A stretch of DNA of 64,000 nt from NCBI RefSeq assembly GCF_034190915.1, contig NW_026947496.1, positions 26,940,001 through 27,004,000 on the forward strand, in the 5' to 3' direction. Shown here one piece after another: positions 21,956-35,525 of this stretch (positions are counted from its first letter, which is position 1; each line of letters opens with the position of its first letter). The notes below the pieces were generated by a model. That model did no database searches, was not told the DNA's origin, and worked only from the letters and a program-made list of their open reading frames with translations. The translations under genes and the position numbers were made by a program. The DNA is from Cavia porcellus (taxonomy: Eukaryota; Chordata; Mammalia; Rodentia; Caviidae).

Positions 21956-24900
21956 TAAGGAAAAAAGAATAGCAAAATGAATTTCCTTTGGCATTCATTG
22001 ATATGTTTCTAACAAGACTTATAAATTTATGACTATTCACAATCCATATATATACACATATATATTTTCATATCTATTCATGTTTTGGTGACGTTCACTT
22101 AGGCACATAGTATCCCACCTTGTTACTAAATAGTTACCCATAATATTGGCCCCTTGTAATTTTTGTTACTATAATTATAAATTATTCAAGTAAACATAAA
22201 TCAACTTAAGATAAAAATGCATTTATTAATGCACATCTCAATTTTAATTCCCCTTTTGTTCTTGTAAACAAGCATTTTCACTTATTATACTATAAAAATT
22301 CTTATTTCCTTTTGGCTAATAGGTGTCAATACGAACTAATTTACTGCTTACAGCCCACATGTCCATTTCCCCCTTTCAAGCGAGACCAGTACTATATTTG
22401 AAACCTCTCAACAGGCCATCTCTATGATATTGTCACACTCTCAATATTTCCTCATGTACAGTTATTTGACTGAAAAAGTGCATTGACCTAACCCTAACAT
22501 ATGGTTAGCAGGACTGATTCTTTCCTCAGGTAGCTACCTGAAGGGATTGAAGTACACGGGAAAAAGACCTCATAAAGGCTTAAGAACAGTGGGTCACCTA
22601 CATTTCCTTCTGAACTATCTAACTTTACCCTTTGCAGATCATTGCACTTCTTTTATTTTCATAAAACGGCCTCTGATGCTTTTAAAATAGGTGTGGCAGA
22701 TTAACTAAAGCTACAAACAGAAAACATCAGACAGTCTTCACATCGTATCAGAATGTACGACTTTCAAGTCGGACTTTCACACAAATTAAAAAGCAAAAAG
22801 AAAATGGATTTGAAATACATGAAATGATCCTTTTTCTCAGATATATATTATGCTGACAATATTTGAAGACACATAAAATATTCCAATATTCCAATGCTAG
22901 CAATGTTAAAGAGTATAAATTCAAAATTAAATATTACAAAGGAGTTAATCTGTAATGTATCTTAAAATAATGTGTCCAAAGTTTCTGTGTGCTGTTTCCT
23001 AGGTTAAATTCCTCCCTTTCTCATATGCTACATTTTCTTCTCTCTGTAGGCTAAAGAATGTAAGAAATTTCACCTTTTTCTTTTGTCATTTCATGTTTGG
23101 AAGTTGAATAACCTACTGATTATTAGAAATGTGGGGACAGAATATTGAAGAGCACTGGCTTAGAAAACCAGCCACTTAAATTTTACCCTTGATTTTGGCA
23201 ATGTCTAGCTTTAGAATGAGCACATCACTTTTCTGTATGATCATAATTTACTCAATGTTTTGTGTTTGTAAAATATAATCTTCATTTGAGAAAAGTAAAG
23301 CTCAAGCTGGACAGTTTTGCTAGATAAGAGAAGATCTAATAAAACCTCAAAGGTTGCATAATGTTTTGAAAAGCCAAAGGCCCTCAACAAGAAAAGAGAA
23401 TTCAACAAAAAAGTCTTCACAGAGTCCTCACCATAGGGAGCAAACCATGCATGAGTGCCCAGCCTGCCGCCAGCTTTGATACAACTATAGATGTGTAAGG
23501 GGTCCCTCTCAGTGAACTCTTCATGCCAAAACTGAGGGCTGAATGGATAGTTTGCATTGGTTACAAAATCGGAGAATTTGAGGAAGTAGCAGTTGGCATG
23601 ACGTTGTCAAAATGTAGATATGACAAATATAAATAACTTTCTTGATTTTTCTCAGTGACTTTTCTAGTTTTGGGGAATTCTTACATATTCTGAAATCAGT
23701 CTGCTGGTGGTAGCATTTTGTTATATAACCTAGAGCAAGATGTGTATCAATTAAATATTTTAATTAATTTGCATGTCAACATCCAATCATGTCCACATTG
23801 TTATCTGATAATGGGATTTTATTTGGCCTCTTCTAGGCTCAATGTCTAATTTTCTGCCATCATCCATATTCTATATTATCACATAGCACAACAAACATAA
23901 CTACGTGTGAATATCTGGCTGGGCGAGAATACGCCTGATGAGGAGAAAGCTTAGCCAAGAAGGGAAAGGGTCCCAGGGCTAAATGGGTGGCACCTGGGCC
24001 TTACTGTCAGACAGTACTGGAGTTTTGAACACTAACAGTGAAAGGATGATATTCATTGTTTAAAATTTTTGAAGTGGATTCCCATTGCCTTTGAAATTAT
24101 ATGATATTACATCTGAAAACTGTAGAAAATAGAGTTTCTCCATAAGATAAAAGGAAAGATGAAGGTATTACAGTCAATTTTGACATATTGAAACTGAAGA
24201 ATATCTTCGTGGTAGCTTTCATTTCTTTTCTTTCCTTTAAAAAAAAAAACAGAAATTGACCTGTATTTGTTGTACTAAAGTCTTTAATTTCTGATACAAA
24301 GTAACAATTTAATACAGAACATCCAGGGCTGTCAGACTTCTGCACCGGATGCCAGGCCCAGCTGAAGAGCCCGCTGAAGTCTCTCACAGCTGGCTGAGCT
24401 AGAAAACCTGTACCTGTAAAACAGAGGCCAGCACTGAGGACCAAACCCTGTCTCTTTTTTAAGCAGTGGGGAGATTATGCCGAATTATCTGCATGCACTT
24501 GTAGTGACATCACACATAGAAGAAGGCAGTGTGACACTTGGCTTTAAACATGGAAAGAAAGTCTCCAGAGGTAAAGAGAGCAAATCCCTAAAATAGCAAA
24601 GTAAAACAAAACAAGTGTCTCCCTTACACACCGCGGGCAGAACACTTTGATTTTGAACCAGGAAAATGGATTTCAGCCTGATTTTCAAGGTTTATGATCT
24701 CTTAACCAATAGATCAAAAGCAAGCATGAAGGATACACACAAGTCTGGGTTGTATTTATGATTCAGAAAAACAAACTTTTTTATGAAGGACATATTTCTG
24801 AGCTAACAAATTGTTTCAATGCTCAAATGTCAACAGTAATAGGCTTAAGAAAAGAACAGGCCAACATGGGATCTCCAGTGATCCCCAAAATATAGATTTC

Positions 24901-25559
24901 GGAGGAATTTCAACTGTTCAACCCCCACATCTCTCTTTATCAACCTTTATTGTAATTGACTTGTTAAATGTTCTTTCCTGCTTAAAAAAAAAAAAAAGAA
25001 AAGCAAAGAAAGAAAAGAAAATCCCTGATTAGACTATGTTTTACATATGGGTATCTGTGTGTACGTATGTATATACACATACCATTTCTTCTCAAATCTT
25101 AAAAGTCCTACCATAAATAGAAATTACTGGTGCAATGTATAAGCAGGAAGTTCAGAGAAAAAAACAAATGTCTGAAGTCACTTAGTTTTGAAGACTATTT
25201 CTCAAGCCTACATAAATTTGGCTCTTAGCTTCACAGTCCTTAATAACACTTGGGAAAGATGACAAGTCTTTTGCTCTCCAAGTAATGTTTCCAAGAAGAG
25301 ACCCTTCATTACAAAACTGAGATCCCGAAGGGTAGGCCTCCAGTGCAAATGTGAGGCAGAAGTAAACCCAGATGCCGTTTCAAGCCCAGGAAAAAACCAA
25401 AGAAAATTGCCTTAGCTGTCTCAGAGATAACACTCTGAAAGTCAAAATTATAAACTAGCCTCAGAAAGATTTACAGTTTCAAATCACATTACTTGTGTCA
25501 TCCCATATGATCTGAAATCATTAAACTGAAGGGATCCTGTAACTTTTATCACCTTAAAG
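21956..25559. other. Unique AT-rich DNA, no gene
   Basis: This 3.6-kb stretch has few open frames. The largest is a 115-codon minus-strand frame at 24097-24444 with no family signature, beside an A10 run near 24240. A weak MIR-like block lies at about 23140-23280. An A-rich (AAAGA)n tract lies at about 24983-25021 and may be the tail of a lost retroposon. Nothing else was recognised. Confidence 0.5.
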
Positions 25560-26301
25560 CACTAAGCAGAAGCAGACACAAATATCATCTGCAGAAAATA
25601 TGTCTAAAGAACCAAAAATAATTTTCCAACAATGGGTGTCTCAATGAAAACTCAGAAACAAAAGAAGAAAAAAATCACTTCAACTGAGATTCAGCACAAT
25701 GATCAATGGAGGAGTTCTAGCAAAGATTTTGATTATTAAATAATTAAATATAAAATATAAAATTATTCTCAACGATAAATTCTAACAATAGAACAGCTTA
25801 AAATACTAAGTAGAGAGTGAACAACATGTTTAAAACATGTATGGGATTTGCCACCTATAGAATCAATAGATGCTCTAGAAGGAAAAACAGAGTACCCGAA
25901 ATTTTAAAATGAGCAGATAATTTTATAGCATTTTTAGATCAGCTGAAGAGACATGTAATAAACTGGAATGAGAATTACTGAGAAGATAGTCAACAAGCAA
26001 AAACCAGATGAGTAAAAAGATAAAAAGGAGAACAGAAGGCAAGATGCAAAGGCATGACATTATAATTAATAAATCCTAGAAGGAGCTGAGAAGTAAGTAA
26101 AACAGAGTCAAAATTTTAAAATAATCGATGATAACTTAGGAAAGACTTTAACAAACATGGTAATAAATAAATATTAAGTAAGAGGCCCAAAGAAATTCAT
26201 ACGAAGACTTATTTTCCTGAAATCAAAAGTACCAAAGCAGTGAAAAATTTTAGAAGCCATCAAGTAAAAACACAGATTACCATCAAAGAATTAATACACA
26301 T

Positions 26302-26395
26302 TGGGTCAAGGATTTAGCGCAGCACTATAAGTACCTGCCTGGCAAGTGTGAGTTCGTGAAGTTGATCCCTGGTGCAAATAAAAAATAAAAATAAC
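26302..26395 (+). repeat. ID-type tRNA-derived SINE
   Basis: It reads TGGGTCAAGGATTTAGCGCA, then CTATAAGTACCTGCCTGGC, a B-box-like AAGTTGATCCC and TGGTGCAAATAAAAAATAAA. It lies inside the ancient L1, between GAATTAATACACA and ATAACATACATC. It is diverged, with an extra GTGAAG before the B-box. Confidence 0.75.
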
Positions 26396-26825
26396 ATACA
26401 TCTTCATTTCTAACAGTCATATTATAAACTGAACAATGTGGGTAATGCCCACATTGATGCCATGGAAAATAATTAATAGCCAAAGATTCTATACTCAAAT
26501 ATTCTGATTTCATGACAAGCACATATAAACCGTAAAAAGAAAAAGAAAATTTTATATTAGCAAATTCTCATTGAAAGGAATATCAGCCATGTGACAGATG
26601 GAAATTCACTGCAGATACACTGCTCTGAAGCAACAATACCTAAATAAACGAAGACAGTGGTATCTAATATGGAAGGAAAGTAAGTATTTAAACTGCAGTA
26701 TGATCATATTAACTTAGGCTGTGATATTTTAAATTGGTATATAATTTCAGGGTAACCAATAAATGCAGAAAATGAGTCAAGAGTACAAATTTGGAGAGAA
26801 GAGAAATGAAAATAGAACAAACAGA

Positions 26826-26867
26826 TAAAGAAAGAGGAAGGGAGGGAAAGGGAGAGAGAGAGAGAAA

Positions 26868-26911
<44 letters not shown>
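26826..26911. repeat. Purine-rich (GA)n/(GAAA)n tract
   Basis: Almost every base is A or G, with one GAGACAGA interruption near 26878 and a clean (GA)n of about 16 units at the end. It produces the poly-LS frame on the minus strand. Confidence 0.9.
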
Positions 26912-26913
<2 letters not shown>

Positions 26914-27290
26914 ACGCCTTGAAAGAGAAAGCTATATGAGGTGAGAGGGCTAACTTTATTATGGGTTTGAATGAATTAATGATTACGTTGATATAATCAG
27001 ACTAAATGTATCAATTAAAAGGCAGATTTTAAATTTGATTTTAAACATCTAATTATAATCTTATAAAACACACCTAAAAATAAGAAAACAGAAAGTCAAA
27101 AATGAAAGGACAGAAATATACATGCCAGGTAAATTTTGACCAAAAGAAAATAAGTGCAACAACCAATGTAATATTTTATTACTAGATACAATATATTTTG
27201 AAAAACAGTAAGTATCCCTATAGATGAAGACATTCACTACCTAATAAAATGCTAAATTCACTAGAATGCAACAATTAGTAGAAGCCCCCC

Positions 27291-28908
27291 ACCTGCAAAC
27301 CAAGTCTGTTCAGGGAGAACATTCTTAAATCAGATTCACCCTTAACTTTGACAAGGTAAATCTAATACTGTATTTTCACTTTTGTTTCCAGGTTTATTGC
27401 TTTGAGCTTCTGAGAAGCCCCCTCCACGTTCCTCTTGCTTCCAGACATCCCTGGCTTTGCCTGGGCACCGCAGAACTGTGCACCAGCGCACCGCACAGGA
27501 AGCACACAGAAGCAAGACAGTGACAACGTCCCTCACCCACGAGCTACTTCTGCCATTGAGCAGGCCCTAATGAAAGTGGCAGCTATGACAGTGTTGCCAT
27601 AGAAGCTGTTCTGATGTCTCTGTTGAAAATAGTTCCTACTTACAGGATCGCCTCCAGATCATGTTGTCTGGCCTTCCTGGACATTTCCATAATCAATCCT
27701 TTTCTGTGTGAACTAGTCAGAGCAGTTTCACTTCTCATTTGAATGCAGAATGACACAGACACCAGCACATGATTTGTGTGACAACATTTTGGCAACACTG
27801 TCATCCAGGTATAGGATTCACCTGCCACCACTAAAGGGGAGGCCCCCAGCTGGGACCTCTGCTTGTCCCAGCAGGTACTAATGTCATTGTTCTATGCTTT
27901 CATCTGATCTGCGGCTCCCTCTGCCCACCTTCCAGTCCATGCTGTTGTGTTTCTCACAAGCCAGTGCAATCAGAGAGGAGGACCTTCAGAAGTCACCTTG
28001 AGGCGGCATTGGTGAAAGCAAGTACTGTCATTCCTAAATCCCACTGATAAGTTTCCAGGATGTCCAGAGAGGCATCGAATTTGAGGGAAAGAAGTTGCTA
28101 AGATCTATCAGAGACCCTAACAGAATTAAAAAGAAACTATAAAAGATTACATCTTTCTCATGGAATTCTATTTATGTTTCCAGAGATAAGAGCCATGAGA
28201 ATAATTCATCTTTTTAGCTATGTGTTTTAATACCTCGTCCTGTTCAGATAAAAACTTGACCCTTTGCTCCATCATGATTTCTTAGAAATACTGAGAAAGG
28301 CTGTAAAGATGGGATTTCTGTCTACACATTTCATTATCTTCTATAAAGTCTTACTTATTTGGATAAACCCAGAAAACCTACTACTTTGCTCGAAAAAGTT
28401 CATTGACTATTTCTGGCACTGGCACTGTTCTTTAAAGTTCTTTGTAGTTTAAATATTAACATTATGCTGGCCCCAGAACAAGCAGGTCTCTATGAAAGCG
28501 TGAGGTGGGTAGAAGCAAATGGGTTTACTTCAGACACTGACGTCGTGAGGGTTTTCTTACCTCCAAGACCATCAAGTCAAATAGATTAGACTTCCTCTAT
28601 CAATTCTTGTTTTTAATTGTATCTTTCCTTCCAAAGTCTGCTGATGTGTTTTCATTGCCCTGCCAGAAATAAATCCAAGCTATCTTGCTATTTGATAACT
28701 GTAATGTTGATACTACTTTGTCTGGAGTATTCCCTGGTAGGATTAAAAACACACTGCAGGTAAACATTTGTATCCTCTGATTAGAATTTTTTAAATACAT
28801 CTGGAATCTTCAGAAGTCCAGTAATAGCAGCCTTCTTTCATATTCAAGATCTGAACAAAATATAAGGACAGGATAAGGAAATGTAGAGTAAAACATTTTG
28901 CCAGAAAT
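27291..28908. other. Unique DNA, origin unclear
   Basis: 27380-28060 is less AT-rich than its surroundings and could be an unrecognised LTR or unique DNA. No frame with coding features and no terminal TG..CA pair can be defended. The rest is ordinary AT-rich DNA. Confidence 0.45.
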
Positions 28909-28992
28909 GATAGATAGAAAGATAGAAAGAAAAATAGAAAGACTGATAGTAAGACAGATAGATAGATAGATACATAGATAGATGATAGATAT
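28909..28992. repeat. (GATA)n/(GAAA)n microsatellite
   Basis: Imperfect GATA, GAAA and GACA tetranucleotides with a clean block of GATAGATAGATAGATA near 28958. It yields Ile/Tyr/Leu/Ser-rich frames on the minus strand, which are artefacts of the repeat. Confidence 0.9.
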
Positions 28993-31900
28993 CGTAAGTA
29001 TTGACATATACTGTCAATTTGTGTACAAAGCATGGGCTGAAGAACATGACTTCTACCTTCCAGAGGGTGCCCTGTTAATGTAGAATCACAGAACTAGACA
29101 TACAGCAGCAGTCCCAGGCAAAACTGGCTAGAAATCTTTCCTATGGAGTGGAGAGAGGAGGGTTAAGGCAGCTCAGGTCAACTTGCAACACTAAAGAGTA
29201 TGAAACATGTTTCCCTCACTGGTGGTCCTTTCCTGAGAGTAGCTAGCAAGGAGCGGGAGCTGGAATAAAACTGAAATTTCTTCCCCCCAAGCCAAATAAT
29301 CCAACTCATCCCTATTCCCTGGATTTAGACAAAGAATGGTGGAAGTAGAAATAGAGACCAACAATGTTCCAGTAAAAGATGAACCCTTCGTACAGAAGAA
29401 AATATCAGGAATAAGGACTAAGCTCTCTTTCCCCATTCTACTGCCCTCCTCCTCCCCTCCAAATTCCTGTAATTTTCCATGTGGACCCCTTCCAAAGAAT
29501 TCCAGCTACAAGACATACACAAACCAAACTCGCCTTTGAGAGAAGCCTTGGGGTTGTGGTGAGTTGGGACTGCTGTTTAGGGACACAATTTCTATTCCCC
29601 ATGGAAATGTAAGAAAGGCAGTTTTTCTTTCTCTACAAAAGGGGCAAGCATTACATCCACCCTCCCTGATTGCTGTGATCTGACTGCACCACAATTTTGG
29701 GCCGCGTTCAGTACATAAACTTGCATTTCTAGACAACCACATGACATTGCAAAATACTATTAAATTTCATCTAGAGAGGGCTACCACAGTTTTACAGGCT
29801 GGGTCACAAAACTATAAGTTACTATACTGGTCCACAGAAGGGGTTATAATGAGTTGATTATAAGAAAACAGAGAGGGTGCTACACTTTATGCAAAATTCC
29901 CATATCTTCTACATGCATTTCTACATTTCCATTTTCTATTAAAGTCCTTCTCGACTATATGGTTCTCTGGTTGAGCAAAAATACAACATAGAGCAAACAT
30001 AATTTGAGCTATAAAATAAATAACATCACCCATAGATGACATTAGAAATTCAAGCGCATTACAAATACTATTTAGCACTATGTGCTAATTTCCCTATTTT
30101 AGTATATTGTAGACCTTCTGTAATAAACTCATTCACTTCTAATTGGCTATAATTTGTATCTTACCAATATTCGAGGTTTGTATCTCTGCCACTAACAGTT
30201 ATATTTTTAATGCTTTACTCTTGCATTTCCCCACACAATCACAAACATCTCTGAAAATGTTTATTTTCTTAGTGATAATACTTCTGGCCCATAGTTATTT
30301 GTTCTGCTTCAAGACATGATTTAGGCCGTTCTTCCAGGAGTGCTTGCTGCCTTAGTAAGTGATGTTAGCTTTCAAAACTGGGGTCAAAAAGAACACAACA
30401 ATAATTTCCACTGAGTACTTCTGGTAGAGAGAGTTAACTCCAAAAAAGTAGCAGGAAGGACATCTCCTTGACAGTATGTGTTTACGTTAAGGGCTTCAAA
30501 TCACTCTCTTTGGTTAGTTTCTTTTTCCCTCTTTACTTGAAGTAATATAAGGTTAAGAATACATGTTTTCTATCCTTTGCAATTTCTTTCCCCAGAATTC
30601 ATAACTTGCCATTTCTATATATCATATCGTACCAAGTCTCTCTCCTGTGGGAGACAACTCCAGTGACTCTCTTTGAATCCAAAACAATTACTGTGATTTT
30701 GATTCCTTCGAGACTCATTTTCTTATACTAATATGTAAAAGGCTGGCTAGGGTATTTTCTTCTCTCTTCAATTAGCTCTGAGCATTGCAAATAAGGCTAG
30801 CTGAGGCATTAATACGCAGTCTCTGTAGCCAATAGACAGTCCTGTTTCCTTGCATAGTGTTCTCCTTGTACAGGATTGAGCACAGGAGCAAATGGATAGG
30901 AGTCTCAAGATAAGAGGTTGATTCCCCAGGGCACAAGAGTTTGCATATCAGAAACCAAAGCAATAGCCCTCCAAAACAGTTCCATGCTACTCTAATTGGA
31001 TTATGTAAATTGATTCTTCTGCGTATCTTTATCTCTGCAATTTACAGAGGTGCCATTCTTCCAACTGGCCATCCAGCTCAAATTACTCAGATAATTTCCC
31101 CCATCCTCACTGTGAACTCATCCCACCTTCTTCACAAGTTAATAAATTCTGGGAAAGGCCTAGGATCAAGGCCTTTGTCCTTATGTCCTCACAGGAGGAT
31201 TTTAGTTAGGACCCCTTTGCTGCCCTTAACTTGGAACATGTCTTGGTGTTTTTACTCTCGCCATGGGTTGCATTGGTGGTGGTAGATTGGAATTAACTTG
31301 CTAGGATTCCAAGGATGTCTCAATGGGTTTACAAATAATAACTTTCTGGATTGTGAGAACTAGAAAGAGGATTATAATACTTGGATAACTGAAATCGATA
31401 TTTAGGTTTACAACACCCTCCCATATTCCTGTGTTTCTTATTGACTTTCTGTTAATGCACTCTAGAACTGACTCCAAAGTATGCAGGTTAGTATGGTTCT
31501 TTCTCTCAGTTTCATCTGAACTCATCACCTCTAACTAGAAAGGAAAATGTAAATGACAAACTAGGCCAAGGGATGAAAATAATTTGAAAGAAATATCTCT
31601 TGAGCTCTACTATTCCTTTAATAAAAGACAGCAATGGACCAAAGAAGTAATAAAATACTAAAGGCATCACTACATTTTCTTTGTTTTTATTCTTCTTTTA
31701 TTGCTTTGTCATTGGAATTTTGATTACTGAGAGCAGTCCGGTTACAACTCCATTTTTGCCTCTTAATTAGATATCTGCCATTTCTGATCCATGTAATTTC
31801 ACATGTGTATGAGACATCACTAGGAAGTTTCTTTCTACTTGTGTCCAAGCCAAAGAAATTCAGATGTTAACAATGAAAAATTACACTGTAAACATACAAA

Positions 31901-32919
31901 TTTTGTCCTGGATTAAAACATGCCAAAGCTATGGAAAATGAATACTTGCTGAACAGATGAAACACACAGTTATCTTAGAAAGTCAAAGATACCCATATAC
32001 AACCTAATTTATCAGAAAAGATGTCACATATTTTGAGCTGTAGCATCCAATAAATAAATCCAATATTCCCTCTTAAGTAAGCACTGGGTATCTCTAAATT
32101 TCTTTTTATATTAAGTAACTTGAATACATTCGGAAGATGTCATAATATCTTTATGTCACAATATATTACTGTAGGGAAAACATGTTGGTATGCCCATTTG
32201 AAAACAAAGATATTGGGACCCTAGCTTCCCCCATGGGCATGGAAAAAGGTCCAAACTTTGAGCAAGAGCTGAAAAAATGGATTTTCTTATCACAGTCAAA
32301 TTGGTGAGTGGGCTTGGTCCAGGGAATGGAGTTAACTTAGGTCAACAGGCATTACAAATTATGACAAATATAGTGATCAGGATGTCTTCCAGTTGTAAGT
32401 GGTGTGTGTGGGCATTTATGCACATGTGCGCAGTGATTTGTTGCCTGTTTCCTTTCAGCTTCTGCTTATTAGCACTGTGAAACTGACTGGCTCTAATCTC
32501 TGCTCTGAAGTACTGACAGCCCCGTTTTAGGTTCACCTCATCAGCTCTGCCTCTCTGAGCATCATCTTCTGGAATGGAACAATGTGCTTGAGGAACACTC
32601 ATGGATACCCAAAAGTTTCCATCAATAAAAGGAATTCATTAGGAACCAATGTTATCCTAACTAGTGTGGTTGAAACCAGATGTCTATCCTGGATATTTCT
32701 GAGTGACCTCTGTGTAAGCAAGACTGGATAATAAAATCAGCATATCAAACACACATTAGGCATAATTTCCGTAACCCTCCAAGAAACCCCATTAAGGGAC
32801 CAGCAGACTTAAAGCCTAAGACTCAAAAAGAGCACTAGTGAGTTAGCGTTTGTTTCTTCCTGCACTTTTGGATTTTTCCTTTTCCATTTGAAAGTGCAGA
32901 CCGTGAATTCTAGTGTGAA
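28993..32919. other. Unique DNA, no gene recognised
   Basis: Nearly 4 kb with short frames only (the longest is 114 codons, 30941-31285 +). None has a domain, repeat structure or exon-like context. No young transposon was recognised. Confidence 0.5.
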
Positions 32920-33070
32920 GGGCTGGGACATAGCTCAGTAGTAAAACTTGTGCTTAGTATGCTTAGGGCCCTTGGTTGTATTCACAAGGGGAAGAAAGAA
33001 AAAGAACAAAGAAAGAAAGGGGAGAGAGGAAGAAAGAAAGAGAGAGAGAGAGAAAGAAAGAAAGAAAACA
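32920..33070 (+). repeat. ID SINE with expanded purine tail
   Basis: It starts GGGCTGGGACATAGCTCAGT, the canonical ID 5' end with an intact A-box-like region. It continues TAGTAAAACTTGTGCTTAGT and GGGCCCTTGGTTGTATTC (a degenerate B-box). The A-rich tail has grown into a GAAA/GAGA microsatellite from about 32989 to 33070. This is the most classical ID-like copy in the window. The others have the CCTGCCTGGCAAGC type. Confidence 0.8.
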
Positions 33071-35466
33071 GAAAAATTATCATTATTTTGAATGATTACC
33101 AGAATTTCTATTAACCCTCATGATCTCTGTTCTTTCTTCTCTAAAGAAGAGAGATTATATTTTCACCATGAGAATTCCCCTAACTCATCATCCATATCTG
33201 AAATTGTGCTGAGCCTACTTTCTGGACAGAAAAGGGAGCAAATGACCACAAATACCACAGCCAGAGTCACTGATTACATTCTCAGAGGTTGACTACCCTG
33301 TCCCTCTCTATCACAGTAGTAGTCATTGCTACTGCATAGTTCTCATGGCCCCCCAACCCCTATGCACAGAGAACATTTGAATGTTTTCCCCAGCAGCCTG
33401 TACCTCCATCTCCTCTGGACAGTACTGTGCCCAGTGTTTGAAGAATCATGCTGAAAAAAAGCAGGGGCCTGTTCCTTTTGCTAATTGTCTTTCATTCACA
33501 AAGCTATAGGATAAGTAAGAGCACCACAGGTCATAACGAATATTTAGGACCCCTACTGCGATAAACCATTTTAGATAAGAACATATTTTGCATTCTCTCC
33601 ACTTAGTCTATGAATTACTGCTGAATGCAGCTTGTGTTACTATAGTAATTGATTTACAAAATAGCTTTTATGTAGCACATACGAACTCACTGTTTTGCAA
33701 AATAGGAAAGATTTTCCAATGCAACAGTTTGATGGAGCAGAGAGCCTGCTGAGCTGCAAAGCAAATACAGCTATCTGATTAATTGATTCTGACCTCATAA
33801 ATATTATACTTTGGGGGCTCTAATGGAACTTCCTGAGGGTAAATTGTATGGTTCACCTCATTCATTTATATCTCTGGCTGACAGATGTACATTATAAAAT
33901 GTCACTGAATCTGCTGGCAATAAATGAGGTATAACATTAGCATCTTGATTCTGTGGTGGGATTTTTTTATGGAACACTTTTGTTAAATGATTCCAACAGT
34001 AGTAAAAATATTACAATATCATTCACTACACATAGTCCTTTCTTGTTTAATCAGTCTCCCAGCAATCCACACTGATCTTCTTTACTAATAACTAAAATTT
34101 CTGCATTTAGGAGGCAGGTTTCTCTTTCAATATATGCTACAACTCTTGCAATTGTCAGCATTAATCATTGCTGACTATTGGTAGCAAGCAGAGCTGGGCA
34201 TTCTGGTTATTTTGTTGCTTGTATATATTTTTTTACTCAAAGAATACGAGGTATAATTCAAACTTCAATACAACGCAAAACTTAAGCATATCACCAATTG
34301 ATCATCTGCCTTAGAATTGAAAATTTCAGCCGTATGGTAATTATGGAAAAGTTATCCCTTCCTGCCATTTAAAGAAACATTTACACATGTTAAAGTTTAA
34401 GTAACATAAGCAAACCAAAGTAATTTTACAAAACAATATAATGACATGTTTTAGCACAATGATAAATTGTATGCAATTATACTAACATTTCTCTGAGCAA
34501 AAAGGTTTTTACTAGTATGATGAGAGTATAAAATTTGCAAATTTTGGTGAACATTAATCTTGCAAATGAGAAGAGGAGCAATTTAAAGACAACTGAGCTT
34601 CAGAAAAAAATCCAAAAAGAGAACGAGCACTTTTGCTAAATAAAACAATTTAACAATATGTTTAGGATATTCTTAATTGTTTTCCTTTTGGATTCCTGGC
34701 ACTGAAAAGAAAATTTAAAAATAAAAACCTGGAGTCTTCAAAAATTAAATTAGGAAGAACATTCTTGGCAGAATTGAGAATTTGAATACTATAGACAAGA
34801 AGATTTTTATTGGAAACGAGGCTGTCACTATTCTTATAAAGACTTGATTCTCTTTATTTTGTTACAATTGTCTATACACTTTTAATTTAAGTATCTTCAA
34901 AAATTTAGAAGGAAAACCAAATTTCAATTTGCAAACACAATAGGAATAGAGAAGTTAGGAAGCCTGACTACGATGTCGGAAAACCAATAGCTGAGCTGAA
35001 CATGGTCAAACTTCAGGATCTAAGTCAGTCATTTAGGTGTGTTCTGCCCGTCTCTTTTCAGTAGCAGAAACCTAGCTAAGATACTTTGAAAAATCTGCAA
35101 TTAGAAACATAAATAATGTCAAATGCAATTAGCGAATCTACATTTTAAGATTCTGGGTAAATAACGGACAGAAAAACACATGGAATGAACCCTAGCGTAG
35201 GAAGCAGGTTTGTTTTAGTACAAGTAAACGTGGCATAGAGGTTTTTAGATCCTGCTAATGTTCATAATATAAAGGAACCAAAATTTACGCTATGGATGTT
35301 TCCAGACTTTATTTATCATTAGCACAATCTGCATACCTCTATTTCTATTCCTTGTGCAGAAAAAACTTCTTTGACCCTCCTTTTTTTTTGTGTGCTTTTT
35401 GTTACTTTCTTTCTTCCCATTACACTTACTAGCTCATGGACATGATTGCGTGACGAAAACATTCCA
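33071..35466. other. Unique AT-rich DNA, possible regulatory stretch
   Basis: No gene and no recognised transposon over 2.4 kb. 33560-33960 is repeat-free and contains TAATTGATT and GATTAATTGATT homeodomain-like sites and CCTCATAAATATTATA. It could be conserved non-coding DNA, but this is unproven. Confidence 0.4.
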
Positions 35467-35525
35467 CTCCCATGTCCCACGTCCCACGTCCCACGTCCCA
35501 CGTCCCACGTCCCACGTCCCACGTC
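35467..35525. repeat. 7-bp minisatellite, GTCCCAC x7
   Basis: Seven perfect copies of GTCCCAC run from 35474 to 35522, preceded by one variant copy (CTCCCAT, 35467-35473) and followed by GTC. On the minus strand the unit is GTGGGAC, so each junction contains GACGTGGG. The array's perfection suggests recent slippage expansion. Confidence 0.95.

Larger units (their letters stand above)
25560..27290 (+). mobile_element. Ancient L1/HAL1-type LINE, ORF1 to early ORF2 (sense)
   Basis: The middle portion aligns by eye with L1 ORF1 C-terminal sequence: ATGATAACTTAGGAAAG, ATCAAAAGTACCAAAGC..GTGAAAAATTTTAGAAGCCA, GATTCTATACTCAAATATTC and TAATTTCAGGGTAACCAATA. Later pieces (ACTAAATGTATCAATTAAAAGG, AACACACCTAAAAATA, ACCAATGTAATATTTTATTA) resemble the intergenic and endonuclease region of ORF2. 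Every frame is broken. An ID SINE and a GA-rich tract are inserted. The outer limits are approximate. Confidence 0.6.

Noticed and set aside
28810..29047. Several minus-strand frames rich in Tyr/Leu/Ser resembling a membrane protein
   Set aside because: They translate the GATA/GAAA microsatellite in different frames. The hydrophobicity is an artefact.
35467..35525. CRISPR array
   Set aside because: The 7-bp units are contiguous with no spacers, and the genome is mammalian.
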